A DNA stretch of 64,000 bases, from positions 3,190,501 to 3,254,500 of the forward strand of contig NZ_CAMTTE010000001.1 of assembly GCF_947077775.1 (NCBI RefSeq), in the 5' to 3' direction. Of the stretch, positions 24,111 through 36,303 are shown in pieces; within the stretch, counting starts at the first letter, position 1, and the number at the start of each line of letters is the position of its first letter. Source of the stretch: Salinibacter pepae (GTDB lineage Bacteria > Bacteroidota > Rhodothermia > Rhodothermales > Salinibacteraceae). The notes under the pieces are model-generated. The model did not search any database. It had not been told where the DNA came from and saw only the letters and a program-made list of their open reading frames with translations. A program made the translations under genes and the position numbers.

Positions 24111-27089
24111 ATGGGTCGCTTTTCTCCTCGGGGACGGACACAGGTCCGTACGGTGTGCGGCCTCCTCTTTCTCCTCGTCGGGGCCGGACTGCTGATGAGC
24201 TGTGGGCGGGGCTCGTTCATCGGTCGCCAGTACGACGACCTCACGGCCTATTACAATACCTTCCACAACGCCACGCAAGCCTTCGAGTCCGGACTCGAAT
24301 CGGTGAACGAGTCGGGGGGAGACATCGACCGGACTCGTTACCTCTCGGTATTTCCGCCGCCCCAGGGAGGGGCCGGCCAGTCGTCCTTTGAGGAAGCGAT
24401 TCAGAAGAGCGCAGCCGTGTTGCGCGAGCACCCCAACTCGGAGTGGGTCGACGATGCGCTGCTCCTCATCGGACGGTCCCGGTACTACCAGCAGAACTAC
24501 GTGGGGGCGGTCCAGAAATTTTGGGAGGCGATTGCCCTCGAACCGGAGCGGGAAGGAGAGGCCCGCTTCCGGCTTGCCCAGACGCTGGTGGTGGCCGGCC
24601 GGTACCGGGAGGCCGCAGAAGCCCTCCGGACGGGACTGGACTCGGGGGAGGAGTACGGCAGCTGGGCGGCCCGAATGCGAGTGGTACAGGGGGAGCTCCT
24701 CGTGCGGCAGGAGAACTGGGCGGCGGCCGAACAGGCCCTGGCCCAGGGCCTGAACGACAACCTGCCGGACGAGACGGGCGCCCGGGCTGCCTTTCTGTTG
24801 GGGCAGGTGCGCGAAACGCTCGACGATCCCGAGGGGGCCCGGGCGGCCTACCGACAGGTATCGGGGTACGACCCGCCGTACCCGTTGGCGTTCGCCGCCA
24901 AGCTGGCGGCCGTCGAACTGGGCGGGGAGACCGGCCCCCCTGGACGGGCCCTAGAGCGGCTGGCAGAGCTGGAGCGGGACGACAACACCCGTGAGATGCG
25001 GGCGGAGATTGCCCGGGTTCGTGCCCGGCTGCATCGCGCGCAGGGACGGCCCGACCGGGCCCGGCAGGTGCTCACGGCCGTTCTGCGGGGCGACCAGGCG
25101 CCACGAGGGAGCGGGAAGGGGCGAACTCACTACGAGCTGGCGACGCTGTACCGGGATGCGTACGAGGACTTCACCCGGGCCGCGGCGCATTTCGACACGG
25201 CCTCGGCGACCCTCTCGCCCGGCCCAGATGGAGGAACGGGGGCGGGGGCGGCGGAGGCGGCCCAGGTCCTTCCGCGGGCGCCATCGGACGCGAGGGCCCA
25301 GGCGGACCGCTTCCGAAAACTGGCGGATCGCTCCCAGGCCGTCGCCCGGATGGATTCCCTTCTGCGCCTCGGCCGCATGGCCCCTACGGAGTTCCGGGCC
25401 GTCGTGGAGAAGATTCGCCAGCGGCGACTGGAAGAGCAGGAGGCGCGGGCCCAGCGCACACGCCGACAGCCGCGGTTCCGGGGCGGGAGGCGTCCGGCGG
25501 CGGGAGACGCCTCCCCCCCCTCGGCCGGACAGCCCGCCGTCCAGACGCAGGGGGCCGACGCCGGCTTCCTGTTTCATCGCGATCCGACCCTCGTGCAGCA
25601 GGGACGCCGCCAGTTCGAGCAGACGTGGGGCGACCGGCCCCTCATGGACGACTGGCGCCGTGCAGAGGCGATCCGCGGGCGTCCGGACGCCCGCCCGCGT
25701 GCCGACCAGACCGAAGACCGGGTCCGCCCGCAGTCGTCCGCGGGCTCGTCCACAGCGGCCGGTGTCGTGGACGTGTCGGCCGTGCCGCGAGACTCGATCA
25801 GTCGGGCGGAGATGAAAGACCAGCGGGCCGTTGCGCAGTACGAGTTGGCCAACGCGCTCTTCCGGGCGGCAGGCCGTCCCGACTCGGCGCAGACCTGGTT
25901 TCGTCGGGTGCTCGACGAGACGCCGGATCACCCGGTGGCGCCCCAGGCCCTCTACGGGTTGGCCCAGGCGCACCGGGCACAGGGCGATACGGCCGCCGGG
26001 GACGACGTGTACCGGCGCCTCATCAGCGAGCACCCCGACACGCCCATTGCGAGGCGGGCCCGTGAACAGCTGGGATTGGCGACGACCGACGAAGCCCCGG
26101 GGCGGGCGGTGAGCCGGGCGGATTCGGCGTACGCCAGGGCCTACGAGGCGTGGCGAAGTGGTCGCCACGATGCGGCCCTCAGGGCGTTCTTAACGGTGGC
26201 CGACGCGTATCGCGAAACGAGCGTGGCGCCGCGCGCGCTGCTGGCCGCCGGGGTCGTGTACCATCGAACCGCCCGCCACGATTCGAGTGGGCAGGGGCGG
26301 GCCCGTTTTACGCGCTACGCGGATTCACTGGCGCGGGCCGACGCCCCTGATCCCGGCCCCGACCCGACAGGCAGCCCGTCCCCGGACGCGACGGCCCCCG
26401 AGCCCCCCTCATCGGACGCCGCGACCCCGGCGCGGCCCGCCCCCGCCGACACGACGGACGCCAGTGTCCCCGAAGGGCCGCCGCGCCGGATGATTGACTC
26501 AACGGCCGTAGCGAACCAGGGGGCGTCGGGCACGCCGTCGGACAGTGCGGTGGCGTCGCCTTCCGTCGTCCGGGACACAACAACGGGCCCCTCGGGGCGA
26601 TCCGGGCCACCGGATGCGCCCACGTCCGCCGTAGCGAGGGAGACGGCGCGGTCGGATTCCACGAGTGCTGCCCCCCAATCGCGGAGAAAGCCGGCCGATC
26701 CGTTTGAGCTTCTCCTGGCCCACCTTGTGGCCCGCTATCCCGAAACGGCCGAGGCGGAGCGAGCACAGGCCCTTCTCGACCAGCTGCGCGAGCGGCGCAC
26801 CGCACAAAGGGGCACCACGGGGGATTCGACCGGTGCGGGAGCGCCGGGCGGCCCCGGAGCGAACCGGGAATCGGGGACCGTTGCTCCGGAGGCAGACACC
26901 ACCAAGGACCGCCCGCGGCCGCCCGACGAGGCAGCAGGCCCTGCTGCCCGTCGTCGGCCCGCGCTCACGACCCCGTCCCAATCTGGACGAGAGAGGGCCA
27001 CGCCCTTCCAGCGTCGTGATTCGTCCGCAACGCCGACCCGGAGTGCTTCTTCCCTGCAGGCGAACGCGTCGTGCCGCCCCCCGACCTGA
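24111..27089 (+). CDS. SprE/PorW-like TPR lipoprotein
   Basis: A 992-residue lipoprotein from ATG 24111: lipobox LLMSC with Cys31. The segment after it (YDDLTAYYNTFHNATQAFESG, then TRYLSVFPPP) resembles the conserved start of the Bacteroidota gliding/type IX secretion protein SprE/PorW. Tetratricopeptide-like repeats occupy about residues 105-350 and again 575-740. Between and after them are low-complexity, Pro/Ser/Thr/Asp-rich linkers (about 470-520 and 745-860), and the C-terminus is Arg/Pro/Thr rich. SprE/PorW tethers type IX machinery parts; no other T9SS gene is seen here, so that role is inferred from sequence resemblance only. The disordered spacers are unusually long. Confidence 0.78.
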   Translation: MGRFSPRGRTQVRTVCGLLFLLVGAGLLMSCGRGSFIGRQYDDLTAYYNTFHNATQAFESGLESVNESGGDIDRTRYLSVFPPPQGGAGQSSFEEAIQKSAAVLREHPNSEWVDDALLLIGRSRYYQQNYVGAVQKFWEAIALEPEREGEARFRLAQTLVVAGRYREAAEALRTGLDSGEEYGSWAARMRVVQGELLVRQENWAAAEQALAQGLNDNLPDETGARAAFLLGQVRETLDDPEGARAAYRQVSGYDPPYPLAFAAKLAAVELGGETGPPGRALERLAELERDDNTREMRAEIARVRARLHRAQGRPDRARQVLTAVLRGDQAPRGSGKGRTHYELATLYRDAYEDFTRAAAHFDTASATLSPGPDGGTGAGAAEAAQVLPRAPSDARAQADRFRKLADRSQAVARMDSLLRLGRMAPTEFRAVVEKIRQRRLEEQEARAQRTRRQPRFRGGRRPAAGDASPPSAGQPAVQTQGADAGFLFHRDPTLVQQGRRQFEQTWGDRPLMDDWRRAEAIRGRPDARPRADQTEDRVRPQSSAGSSTAAGVVDVSAVPRDSISRAEMKDQRAVAQYELANALFRAAGRPDSAQTWFRRVLDETPDHPVAPQALYGLAQAHRAQGDTAAGDDVYRRLISEHPDTPIARRAREQLGLATTDEAPGRAVSRADSAYARAYEAWRSGRHDAALRAFLTVADAYRETSVAPRALLAAGVVYHRTARHDSSGQGRARFTRYADSLARADAPDPGPDPTGSPSPDATAPEPPSSDAATPARPAPADTTDASVPEGPPRRMIDSTAVANQGASGTPSDSAVASPSVVRDTTTGPSGRSGPPDAPTSAVARETARSDSTSAAPQSRRKPADPFELLLAHLVARYPETAEAERAQALLDQLRERRTAQRGTTGDSTGAGAPGGPGANRESGTVAPEADTTKDRPRPPDEAAGPAARRRPALTTPSQSGRERATPFQRRDSSATPTRSASSLQANASCRPPT

Positions 27090-27158
27090 GCCAGGGACAA
27101 TCCGAACGACCCCTCTCGCCTAGGTTTGTGTTTCTGCATCGTGTCGTCGCCCGAGGCC

Positions 27159-29192
27159 ATGCCCTCCAATGCTGATTCCCCGTTGAGCGGCCCCGGCCTG
27201 CAGCCGGTGTGGACGACCATGCACTCCCCATATGTGTTCTGGATCGGGGGCGCCATCCTCCTGGCTCTTCTCGTTCATCTCGGGATCAAGTGGCAGCAGG
27301 CGAGCGCCCCCGTGCGTGTCGAGTACAGCACGTTTCTCGAGCACGTGGAGTCGGGATACGTCGAGCGGGTCGAGATCGTCAACGGCAAGCGCATTAACGG
27401 GACCTACACGGCCACGGCGGTACAGAACGATCGGGTCGAGACCCGCCCGCCCCCGCCCGCCCCGATGGGGGCCGTCGTCGACCGCTCGCGGCGTGCCTTT
27501 GCCACCCACAAGCCCACCGCCCACGAGTTGACGGCGTTCTTGCAACGCCACAACGAGGCCGCGAGGGGGAGGGGCACGACCCCGGTCACGTTTGCGGCCA
27601 CGCAGGAAAGCGACTGGGTCGGGACCCTTCTTTTGTGGGGGCTGCCCCTGGGGCTTATCGTGGGCCTCTGGTTCTTCTTCATGCGGCGCATGGCCACAGG
27701 GACAGGGGGGCGCGGAGAGCAGCTTGGCGGCGACGCGGCCGCGCTTTTCGAAGGGACGGGCGGGCGGCGCGTGACCTTCGACGACGTGGCCGGACTCGCC
27801 GAGCCGAAGGAGGAGGTGGCGGAGGTCGTCGAGTTCCTACGACGCCCCCAGAAGTTTACGCGGTTGGGGGGCGCCCTCCCCACCGGCGTTCTACTGGTGG
27901 GGCCGCCCGGCACCGGAAAGACCCTCCTGGCGAAGGCCGTGGCCGGCGAGGCGGGGGTGCCTTTCGCATCCATTTCCGGGTCGGACTTCATGGAGATGTT
28001 CGTGGGCGTAGGGGCGAGTCGGGTGCGGGACCTCTTCGACCAGGCGAAAGAGCGGGCCCCCTGCATCATCTTCATCGACGAGGTGGACGCCATCGGGCGG
28101 GCGCGGGGCGGCCCGGGAGGCGCCGGCACCGGGGAGCGGGACAACACCCTGAATCAGCTGCTCGTCGAGATGGACGGGTTCGACTCCGACGAGGGGGTGG
28201 TCATCATGGCGGCCACCAACCGGCCCGACGTGCTCGACTCTGCCCTCCTGCGCCCGGGGCGGTTCGACCGACAGATTTCCATCCACAAGCCCGATCGACT
28301 TGAGCGGGCCGACATCTTTCGGGTCCACGTCGCGGACCTTCGCCTGGACGCGTCGGTCGATCCCGAGGCACTGGCGCGTCAGACGCCCGGCTTCGCCGGT
28401 GCCGAAATTGCGAACGTCTGCAACGAGGCGGCCCTCCTGGCGGCGCGGCGGGGCAGAAACGCGGTGCAGATGGACGACTTCGACCAGGCCCTCGACCGTG
28501 TCATGGCGGGACTGGAGCGAAGCAACAAGCTGATTTCACCGGAGGAGCGGCGCGTCATCGCCCACCACGAGTCGGGACACGCCATCGTCGGGTGGTTCCT
28601 CGAACACACCGACCCGGTCGTGAAGGTCTCGGTCGTGCCTCGGGGCCTGGCCGCGCTCGGGCACGCGCAGCACCTCCCCAAGGAACGAGACCTCTATTCG
28701 AGGGAGGCGCTGATGGACCGGATGACGATGGCCCTCGGGGGACGGGGGGCCGAAGAGATCGTCTTTGGGCGGGCGACGACCGGGGCAAAAGACGACCTCG
28801 AACGGGTCACGGAGACGGCCTACGCGATGGTCGTGGAGTACGGGATGAGCGACCGCATCGGGCCCCTCAGCTACAACCGGGCCGAGCGCCGTGCCGACGG
28901 CTCCCTGTTCGAGAAGCCCTACTCGGATGCCATGGCCGCGGCCATTGACGAGGAGGTGGCCGACATTGTCGGGGAGGCGCGGGCCCGGGCGAACGACCTT
29001 CTCCAAGAAAAGCGCCCGCTGCTGGACGAGATGGCCGAGAGGCTTCTTCGGGAAGAGGTGCTCGGGGTCGAGGCGCTCGTGGCGCTCCTCGGCCCCCCTC
29101 CGCATGGGGAGTACGCATGGCTCAAAGAGGGCGAGGGGACCTCTCGGAACTCCGCCGCCGCAGAGGGGGCGTCTCCCTCGTCACAGGAATAA
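27159..29192 (+). CDS. ftsH: ATP-dependent zinc metalloprotease FtsH
   Basis: A 677-residue AAA+ protease starting at ATG 27159. It has a first membrane helix near residues 25-45, a periplasmic domain to about 150, a second helix ([18 protein letters not shown]), Walker A GPPGTGKT at 248-255, Walker [12 protein letters not shown], a second-region-of-homology arginine segment RPGRFDRQI, and the zinc motif HESGH at 470-474. It degrades misassembled membrane proteins and regulatory proteins. It is the last gene before the str ribosomal cluster, from which it is separated by a terminator-like hairpin. Salt-loving genomes often carry more than one ftsH; this copy has a Pro-rich periplasmic insert (RPPPPAP). 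Confidence 0.97.
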   Translation: MPSNADSPLSGPGLQPVWTTMHSPYVFWIGGAILLALLVHLGIKWQQASAPVRVEYSTFLEHVESGYVERVEIVNGKRINGTYTATAVQNDRVETRPPPPAPMGAVVDRSRRAFATHKPTAHELTAFLQRHNEAARGRGTTPVTFAATQESDWVGTLLLWGLPLGLIVGLWFFFMRRMATGTGGRGEQLGGDAAALFEGTGGRRVTFDDVAGLAEPKEEVAEVVEFLRRPQKFTRLGGALPTGVLLVGPPGTGKTLLAKAVAGEAGVPFASISGSDFMEMFVGVGASRVRDLFDQAKERAPCIIFIDEVDAIGRARGGPGGAGTGERDNTLNQLLVEMDGFDSDEGVVIMAATNRPDVLDSALLRPGRFDRQISIHKPDRLERADIFRVHVADLRLDASVDPEALARQTPGFAGAEIANVCNEAALLAARRGRNAVQMDDFDQALDRVMAGLERSNKLISPEERRVIAHHESGHAIVGWFLEHTDPVVKVSVVPRGLAALGHAQHLPKERDLYSREALMDRMTMALGGRGAEEIVFGRATTGAKDDLERVTETAYAMVVEYGMSDRIGPLSYNRAERRADGSLFEKPYSDAMAAAIDEEVADIVGEARARANDLLQEKRPLLDEMAERLLREEVLGVEALVALLGPPPHGEYAWLKEGEGTSRNSAAAEGASPSSQE

Positions 29193-29311
29193 GATGGAAG
29201 TTCGTCTGAATCCGACGAAGTGTCGTGGCGCGCGGAAACCCCGTCGATCATCGTCTCGTAGACCCCTTCTGCAAAGAAGAAACCCGGCTTGGGCACGCCT
29301 AGAAACAGTTG

Positions 29312-29339
29312 GGCAAGCGCAATTGCGGCTTGCCTTTTT
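29312..29339 (+). terminator. Intrinsic terminator after ftsH
   Basis: GGCAAGC and GCTTGCC form a 7-base-pair stem around the palindromic CGCAATTGCG core, immediately followed by TTTTT. It separates ftsH from the str-S10-spc-alpha cluster. Confidence 0.75.
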
Positions 29340-29364
29340 CTTAGCCCTCGGTTCGCAGAAAAGA

Positions 29365-29392
29365 TTGGTCAACCGATACAGAGCGGTATACC
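29365..29392 (+). promoter_or_regulatory. Possible promoter of the ribosomal supercluster
   Basis: TTGGTC (29365-29370) and TATACC (29387-29392) are 16 bases apart, directly downstream of the ftsH terminator and about 190 bases before rpsL. The remaining leader (about 29393-29584) is non-coding and could host a regulatory structure. The hexamers match only partly. Confidence 0.35.
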
Positions 29393-29584
29393 AAAATAGG
29401 CGAGCTTTCGGGCCCCGTGCTGGCGGCCGGGGCCGGAAGAGTTGTTTTCATTTCTTCTTTGCCCCGCATTTAGGACCCTGACTGCCAGACGGACGGTAGT
29501 TAGAAAGTGTGCATACTTGAGAACAGCCAAGTACGCACCCGTGACGTCCCTCCGACATCGTCCCGACAAACGACCAACACCGAC

Positions 29585-29959
29585 GTGCCGACGACGCAGC
29601 AGTTGATTCGAAAAGGGCGAAAGACCGAAGAGGAAACGAGCGACGCCCCCGCGCTGGAAGGCAGCCCGCAGCGACGCGGGGTGTGCACGCGGGTCTACAC
29701 GACTACGCCGAAGAAGCCGAACTCGGCGCTCCGGAAGGTGGCGCGTGTGCGGCTGACCAACGGCAACGAGGTTACCGCGTACATCCCGGGCGAGGGGCAC
29801 AACTTGCAGGAGCACTCCATCGTGCTCGTTCGCGGTGGGCGCGTGAAGGACCTGCCGGGCGTGAAGTACCACATCGTGCGGGGCGCCCTCGATACCGCCG
29901 GCGTGGAGGAGCGTCGGCAGGGCCGCTCGAAGTACGGCACGAAGAAGCCGCGTGAGTAG
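29585..29959 (+). CDS. rpsL: 30S ribosomal protein S12
   Basis: A 124-residue protein beginning at GTG 29585 (read as [13 protein letters not shown]), exactly the usual length; an upstream ATG at 29507 would add 26 residues without family counterpart. The decoding-centre segments [12 protein letters not shown] (Lys43/Lys44) and [13 protein letters not shown] (Lys88/Asp89, the aspartate methylthiolated by RimO in many bacteria) are wild-type, so no streptomycin-resistance substitution is evident. First gene of the str cluster. Confidence 0.98.
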   Translation: MPTTQQLIRKGRKTEEETSDAPALEGSPQRRGVCTRVYTTTPKKPNSALRKVARVRLTNGNEVTAYIPGEGHNLQEHSIVLVRGGRVKDLPGVKYHIVRGALDTAGVEERRQGRSKYGTKKPRE

Positions 29960-30006
29960 CACGCCGCTCCACTGAACCCTGTTCTTGACGACAGCCAGCT
30001 TTCCCT

Positions 30007-30480
30007 ATGTCACGAAACGAGGCCCCTGAGCAGCGCACCACCCAGCCGGATCCCGTCTACCGGGACGACATGGTCGCCCGGTTCGTCAACGCCATCATGC
30101 GGGACGGCAAGAAGAGCCTCGCCCGGCGCATCGTGTACGACACGTTCGACGTGATTGAGGAGCGCACGGGAGAGGAGGAAGGGCTGGAGGTCTTCAAGAA
30201 GGCCGTGAACAACGCCGCTCCTCTCGTAGAGGTGCGGAGCCGCCGCGTGGGCGGGGCCACCTATCAGGTGCCCACGGAGGTGCGTCCCGAACGGCGCATT
30301 ACACTGGCCTTCCGCTGGATCATTCAGTACGCCCGGGCCCGGAATGAGAAAAGCATGGTGAATCGCCTTGCGAGTGAGCTGGTCGATGCCGCTCGCGGCG
30401 AAGGCGGTGCCGTAAAGAAGAAGGACGACACGCACCGCATGGCCGAGTCCAACAAGGCCTTCGCTCACTTCCAGTTCTAG
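30007..30480 (+). CDS. rpsG: 30S ribosomal protein S7
   Basis: A 157-residue primary 16S rRNA-binding protein of the 30S head. The N-terminal segment is about three residues longer than usual and Glu/Gln-rich; then the conserved KSLARRIVYD, EVRSRRVGGATYQVP and the C-terminal KSMVNRLASELVDAA and GGAVKKKDDTHRMAESNKAFAHF segments follow. In E. coli S7 represses its own str operon mRNA. Here it lies 47 bases after rpsL. Confidence 0.98.
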   Translation: MSRNEAPEQRTTQPDPVYRDDMVARFVNAIMRDGKKSLARRIVYDTFDVIEERTGEEEGLEVFKKAVNNAAPLVEVRSRRVGGATYQVPTEVRPERRITLAFRWIIQYARARNEKSMVNRLASELVDAARGEGGAVKKKDDTHRMAESNKAFAHFQF

Positions 30481-30553
30481 ATTTGCTGGACGGATCGGGC
30501 CGCCACCCGGTCTGTGCTGAGCGTTCAAGTACCCAACTTTGAGCTTTATACCC

Positions 30554-32674
<2,121 letters not shown>

Positions 32675-32761
32675 CCCGCTGGCGCCACGGGACACGGGTC
32701 TCGTGTCTGCCTCCTTTTAGCCTTATTCGAATCCACACGCACACACCCACCACACATCACC

Positions 32762-33952
32762 ATGGCCAAGGAAGAGTTTGCGCGGGAGAAGCCGCATGTG
32801 AACGTAGGAACGATCGGTCACGTCGACCACGGGAAGACGACCTTAACGGCGGCGATCACGAAGGTACTGGCCGAGCGTGTCGGCGGGGCGGCGGAGCAGA
32901 CCTTTGAGGCGATCGACAACGCGCCGGAGGAGCGGGAGCGCGGCATTACGATTGCGACGTCCCACGTCGAGTACGAGACGGAGAACCGGCACTACGCCCA
33001 CGTCGACTGCCCGGGGCACGCGGACTACGTGAAGAACATGGTGACGGGGGCGGCGCAGATGGACGGGGCGATTCTTGTGGTGGGGTCCGACGACGGCCCG
33101 ATGCCGCAGACCCGGGAGCACATTTTGCTTGCGCGACAGGTGGGGGTGCCCTACCTGGTGGTGTTCATGAACAAGACCGACCTGGTCGACGACGCGGAGC
33201 TGCTGGAGCTGGTGGAGATGGAGGTCCGGGAGCTTTTGACCGAGTACGAGTTTCCTGGCGATGAGGTGCCGGTGGTGCGGGGGTCGGCGCTGCAGGCCCT
33301 CGAGTCCAGCGAGGAGCATGAGGAGAAGATCATGGAGCTGATGGCGGCGGTTGACGAGTACATTCCGACGCCGGAGCGGGACGTGGAGAAGCCGTTTTTG
33401 ATGCCGGTGGAGGATATTTTTTCGATCACGGGCCGGGGGACGGTGGTGACCGGCCGGATTGAGCGGGGGAAGGTTGAGTTGCAGGATGAGATTGAGATTG
33501 TCGGGATGCAGGAGGAGAAGATGGACTCGGTGGTCACCGGCATTGAGATGTTCAACAAGACGCTGGAGGAGGGGGAGGCGGGGGACAACGCGGGGATTTT
33601 GCTCCGTGGGATTGAGAAGGAGGAGATCAAGCGGGGGATGGTGCTGGCGGAGCCGGGGACGGTGACGCCGCACAAGGAGTTTGAGTGTGAGGTGTACGTG
33701 CTCAGCAAGGAGGAGGGGGGTCGTCACACGCCGTTTTTCGACGGGTACCAGCCGCAGTTTTACTTTCGGACGACCGATGTGACCGGGTCGATTGAGCTGC
33801 CGGAGGGGGTAGAGATGGTGATGCCGGGGGACAACGCGACGTTTGAGGGGAGTTTGATTGAGCCGGTGGCGCTGGAGGAGGGGTTGAGGTTTGCGATTCG
33901 GGAGGGGGGGCACACGGTCGGCGCCGGGGTGGTGACCGACATCCTGGACTAG
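32762..33952 (+). CDS. tuf: Translation elongation factor Tu
   Basis: A 396-residue GTPase that delivers aminoacyl-tRNA to the ribosome. G1 GHVDHGKTT, the RGITI switch I, G3 DCPGHADY and G4 NKTD (rather than the common NKCD) are present, as is the domain II-III junction. The 40-base leader is A/C-rich (repeated CAC) with no Shine-Dalgarno, typical of highly expressed Bacteroidota genes. Codon choice shifts from about 33360: many GTG, GGG, GAG, TTT and GAT codons replace the C-ending codons of the first half. Confidence 0.98.
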   Translation: MAKEEFAREKPHVNVGTIGHVDHGKTTLTAAITKVLAERVGGAAEQTFEAIDNAPEERERGITIATSHVEYETENRHYAHVDCPGHADYVKNMVTGAAQMDGAILVVGSDDGPMPQTREHILLARQVGVPYLVVFMNKTDLVDDAELLELVEMEVRELLTEYEFPGDEVPVVRGSALQALESSEEHEEKIMELMAAVDEYIPTPERDVEKPFLMPVEDIFSITGRGTVVTGRIERGKVELQDEIEIVGMQEEKMDSVVTGIEMFNKTLEEGEAGDNAGILLRGIEKEEIKRGMVLAEPGTVTPHKEFECEVYVLSKEEGGRHTPFFDGYQPQFYFRTTDVTGSIELPEGVEMVMPGDNATFEGSLIEPVALEEGLRFAIREGGHTVGAGVVTDILD

Positions 33953-33966
33953 GACTTTTGCGGCTT

Positions 33967-33996
33967 CAGGAGGCGGGCAAAGACAGCCGCCTCCTG
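33967..33996 (+). terminator. Hairpin between tuf and rpsJ
   Basis: CAGGAGGCGG (33967-33976) is the exact reverse complement of CCGCCTCCTG (33987-33996), a 10-base-pair stem with a 10-base loop. No T-run follows, so it is probably an attenuator or processing/mRNA-stability hairpin separating str from S10 rather than a full terminator. Confidence 0.5.
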
Positions 33997-34034
33997 TTCG
34001 CCAACACTCTGCATTCGAAACCCGATACGGATAC

Positions 34035-34346
34035 ATGGCTGCGCAGCAGGACATACGGATCAAGCTCAAGTCGTACGACCACACGCTGATCGACAAGAGT
34101 GCGGAGAAAATCATCCGCACGGTCAAGTCGACCGGTGCGGTTGTGAGTGGCCCAGTGCCGCTGCCAACCGAAAAGAAGATCTACACCGTGCTGCGAGGCC
34201 CGCACGTGGACAAGAAGAGCCGCGAGCAGTTTGAGCGGCGCCACCACAAGCGCCTCATCGACATCCTTTCGTCGAGCAGCGACACGGTCGACTCGCTCAT
34301 GCAGCTTGAGCTGCCCAGCGGCGTGGACGTAGAAATCAAGGTGTGA
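34035..34346 (+). CDS. rpsJ: 30S ribosomal protein S10
   Basis: A 103-residue protein with the conserved [16 protein letters not shown] start, the [37 protein letters not shown] central loop, and [12 protein letters not shown]-type end (here [12 protein letters not shown]). It is also the NusE antitermination factor. First gene of the S10 cluster; its TGA overlaps the GTG start of an inserted lipoprotein gene. Confidence 0.98.
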   Translation: MAAQQDIRIKLKSYDHTLIDKSAEKIIRTVKSTGAVVSGPVPLPTEKKIYTVLRGPHVDKKSREQFERRHHKRLIDILSSSSDTVDSLMQLELPSGVDVEIKV

Positions 34347-34846
34347 CGCCAGTGAACCTCTCTCCCCCAGTGTTTCTGGGAGTGGTCGGAGCGCTGCTCT
34401 GCGCCGGAGGGGTTCTACTCGTCGGCTGTGACGGGGCGGGCTCACAGCAAGCCTCGCTCTACCAGCGGCTTTCCGATGAAGGCGACGGGCCCTGGCGAAT
34501 TAGACAGCTGAACGGATCGCTCACCCCGGAGCTTGGGGACCGAAAGGTACAGATTGCATTCCAGCAGGAAAATGGACGACGGTACCGGATCACAGAGCGA
34601 GTGTCGGGGGATTCGACGGTCGTACTTGCGTCCGGCGCCGTGGTGCTGCCTCGAGGAGACGACTTGCAGATGGCGACTGGGTTCGGGCGGCTCGGCCCAG
34701 TGACCTGGACGTATAGCTTTCAAGCCAGCCGGGCGGTGTTTACGCTTCGGGCAGGCTCGCGCCCTTTTCTGCAGGCGCTTTTCCCGGACACGGCCTGGAG
34801 TGAAGGACTGAACGTGGAAATGATCCTTGCGCCGATGGCGGAGTAG
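34343..34846 (+). CDS. Lipoprotein inserted in the S10 cluster
   Basis: A 167-residue protein starting at GTG 34343, which overlaps the rpsJ stop (GTGA), so it is translationally coupled. Its signal peptide ([19 protein letters not shown]) ends with a lipobox, Cys29. The mature domain is about 140 residues, beta-rich ([45 protein letters not shown]), reminiscent of lipocalin-like small lipoproteins but without a recognised motif. Sitting between rpsJ and rplC it would be expressed at ribosomal-protein level unless separately controlled. Function unknown. Confidence 0.88.
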   Translation: MTPVNLSPPVFLGVVGALLCAGGVLLVGCDGAGSQQASLYQRLSDEGDGPWRIRQLNGSLTPELGDRKVQIAFQQENGRRYRITERVSGDSTVVLASGAVVLPRGDDLQMATGFGRLGPVTWTYSFQASRAVFTLRAGSRPFLQALFPDTAWSEGLNVEMILAPMAE

Positions 34847-34899
34847 CCCCGGCCAGGACTTCCCAACGATGGACATACCATTGCACGGAGATCACATTT

Positions 34900-35526
34900 A
34901 TGAGTAGCGGACTGATTGGAAAGAAAGTCGGAATGACCAGCGTCTTCGACGACGAGGGCAACAACGTGGCCTGCACGGTCGTGGAGGCGGGGCCCAACGT
35001 CGTGACGCAGGTGAAGTCGGAGGGCCGTGACGGCTACCGCGCGGTGCAGCTTGGCTTCGACAACGTGAAGGAGAAAAATGTGACACAGGCCATGCTGGGC
35101 CACTTTGAGAAGGCCGGGTGCCCGCCCAAGCGCATGCTCTCCGAATTCCGCGACTTCGGCGACGACGTAGACCTCGGCGATGTCGTGCGCGTTGAGGACC
35201 TCTTCCAGGAGGACGAGCGAATCGACGTGGTCGGCGTGTCGAAGGGAAAAGGCTTTCAGGGCGTGGTAAAGCGCCACGGCTTCAGTGGCGTCGGCATGAT
35301 GACCCACGGCCAGTCCGATCGCCAGCGGCACCCCGGATCGATTGGCGCGTCGGCGGACCCGTCGCGCGTCTTCAAGGGCGTCCGCATGGCGGGCCAGACC
35401 GGCGGCGAGCGCACCAAGATTCAGAACCTCCGCGTGGTCCGAATACTTGCGGATCAGAACGCCATTCTTATCCACGGCTCCGTGCCGGGGCCGAAGAGCG
35501 AATACGTAGAGCTGCACAAGAAATAG
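34900..35526 (+). CDS. rplC: 50S ribosomal protein L3
   Basis: A 208-residue protein with the conserved [15 protein letters not shown] start, the [15 protein letters not shown] loop and the HRQ-type peptidyl-transferase-facing segment [12 protein letters not shown], then [13 protein letters not shown]. The GATC-type glutamine methylated by PrmB in other bacteria would be in the [12 protein letters not shown] stretch. An upstream GGAG (about 10 bases before ATG) is one of few SD-like sequences in the cluster. Follows the lipoprotein by 53 bases. Confidence 0.98.
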   Translation: MSSGLIGKKVGMTSVFDDEGNNVACTVVEAGPNVVTQVKSEGRDGYRAVQLGFDNVKEKNVTQAMLGHFEKAGCPPKRMLSEFRDFGDDVDLGDVVRVEDLFQEDERIDVVGVSKGKGFQGVVKRHGFSGVGMMTHGQSDRQRHPGSIGASADPSRVFKGVRMAGQTGGERTKIQNLRVVRILADQNAILIHGSVPGPKSEYVELHKK

Positions 35527-35599
35527 AGGAGCCGCGAAAGCCTGGGCGTCCGCCCAGCTTCCGCATCGATGCACTGCAAACTGTTGAGGCCACGAACCC

Positions 35600-36247
35600 A
35601 TGGACGTTGACATCTACCAAGACGACGGGGTAGAGTCGGGGGAAACCGCCGAGCTCGACCCGACGGTCTTCGACATTGAGCCGAATGACCACATCATTTG
35701 GCTGGACGTGAAGCGCATTCAGGCCCATCAGCGACAGGGCACGAGCAAGACCAAAGAGCGCGGCGAAGTGCGGGGGTCTGGCCGGAAGCTCTATCGCCAG
35801 AAGGGAACCGGAAACGCCCGGGTCGGCGACGCCCAGTCGCCCATCCGTCGGGGCGGAGGACGGGCCCATGGGGCGCGGCCTCGCGACTACGCCCACGACC
35901 TAAACCAGAAGGAGAAGCGCCTGGCCCGGCGGTCCGCCCTTTCGTACAAGGCCGCGAACGACAACATCCAGGTGATCGAGAACTTCTCGCTGGACCGGCC
36001 CGACACCCGAGGGCTTACGGACCTCTTCGACCTGCTGGGCGTGGAGGGGCAGGACATTCTGCTCGCAACCGCCGAGGTGGAACGTGAGGTCTACTTGAGC
36101 TCGCAGAACCTTCCGGACGTGAACGTGCAGGAGGTCCAAAGCATCAACACGGTCGACATCCTGGACGCCGACGTCGTTCTGCTCCAGGAGGGCGCGCTCG
36201 ACTGGCTCACGGACGTCCTTTCAACCGACGAGGCCGTGCCGGCGTAG
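35600..36247 (+). CDS. rplD: 50S ribosomal protein L4
   Basis: A 215-residue protein. The core is the extended loop that lines the exit tunnel (QRQGTSKTKERGEVRGSGRK and QKGTGNARVGDAQSPIRRGGGRAHG). The N-terminal about 20 residues and the C-terminus are acidic. L4 is also an autogenous repressor of the S10 operon in enterobacteria; whether this holds here is unknown. Confidence 0.97.
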   Translation: MDVDIYQDDGVESGETAELDPTVFDIEPNDHIIWLDVKRIQAHQRQGTSKTKERGEVRGSGRKLYRQKGTGNARVGDAQSPIRRGGGRAHGARPRDYAHDLNQKEKRLARRSALSYKAANDNIQVIENFSLDRPDTRGLTDLFDLLGVEGQDILLATAEVEREVYLSSQNLPDVNVQEVQSINTVDILDADVVLLQEGALDWLTDVLSTDEAVPA

Positions 36248-36303
36248 CGCCCGTCCCCGGTTCCGATCTGCCTGTTGCACTCCCCAACGAGCACCGTTGA
36301 CCC

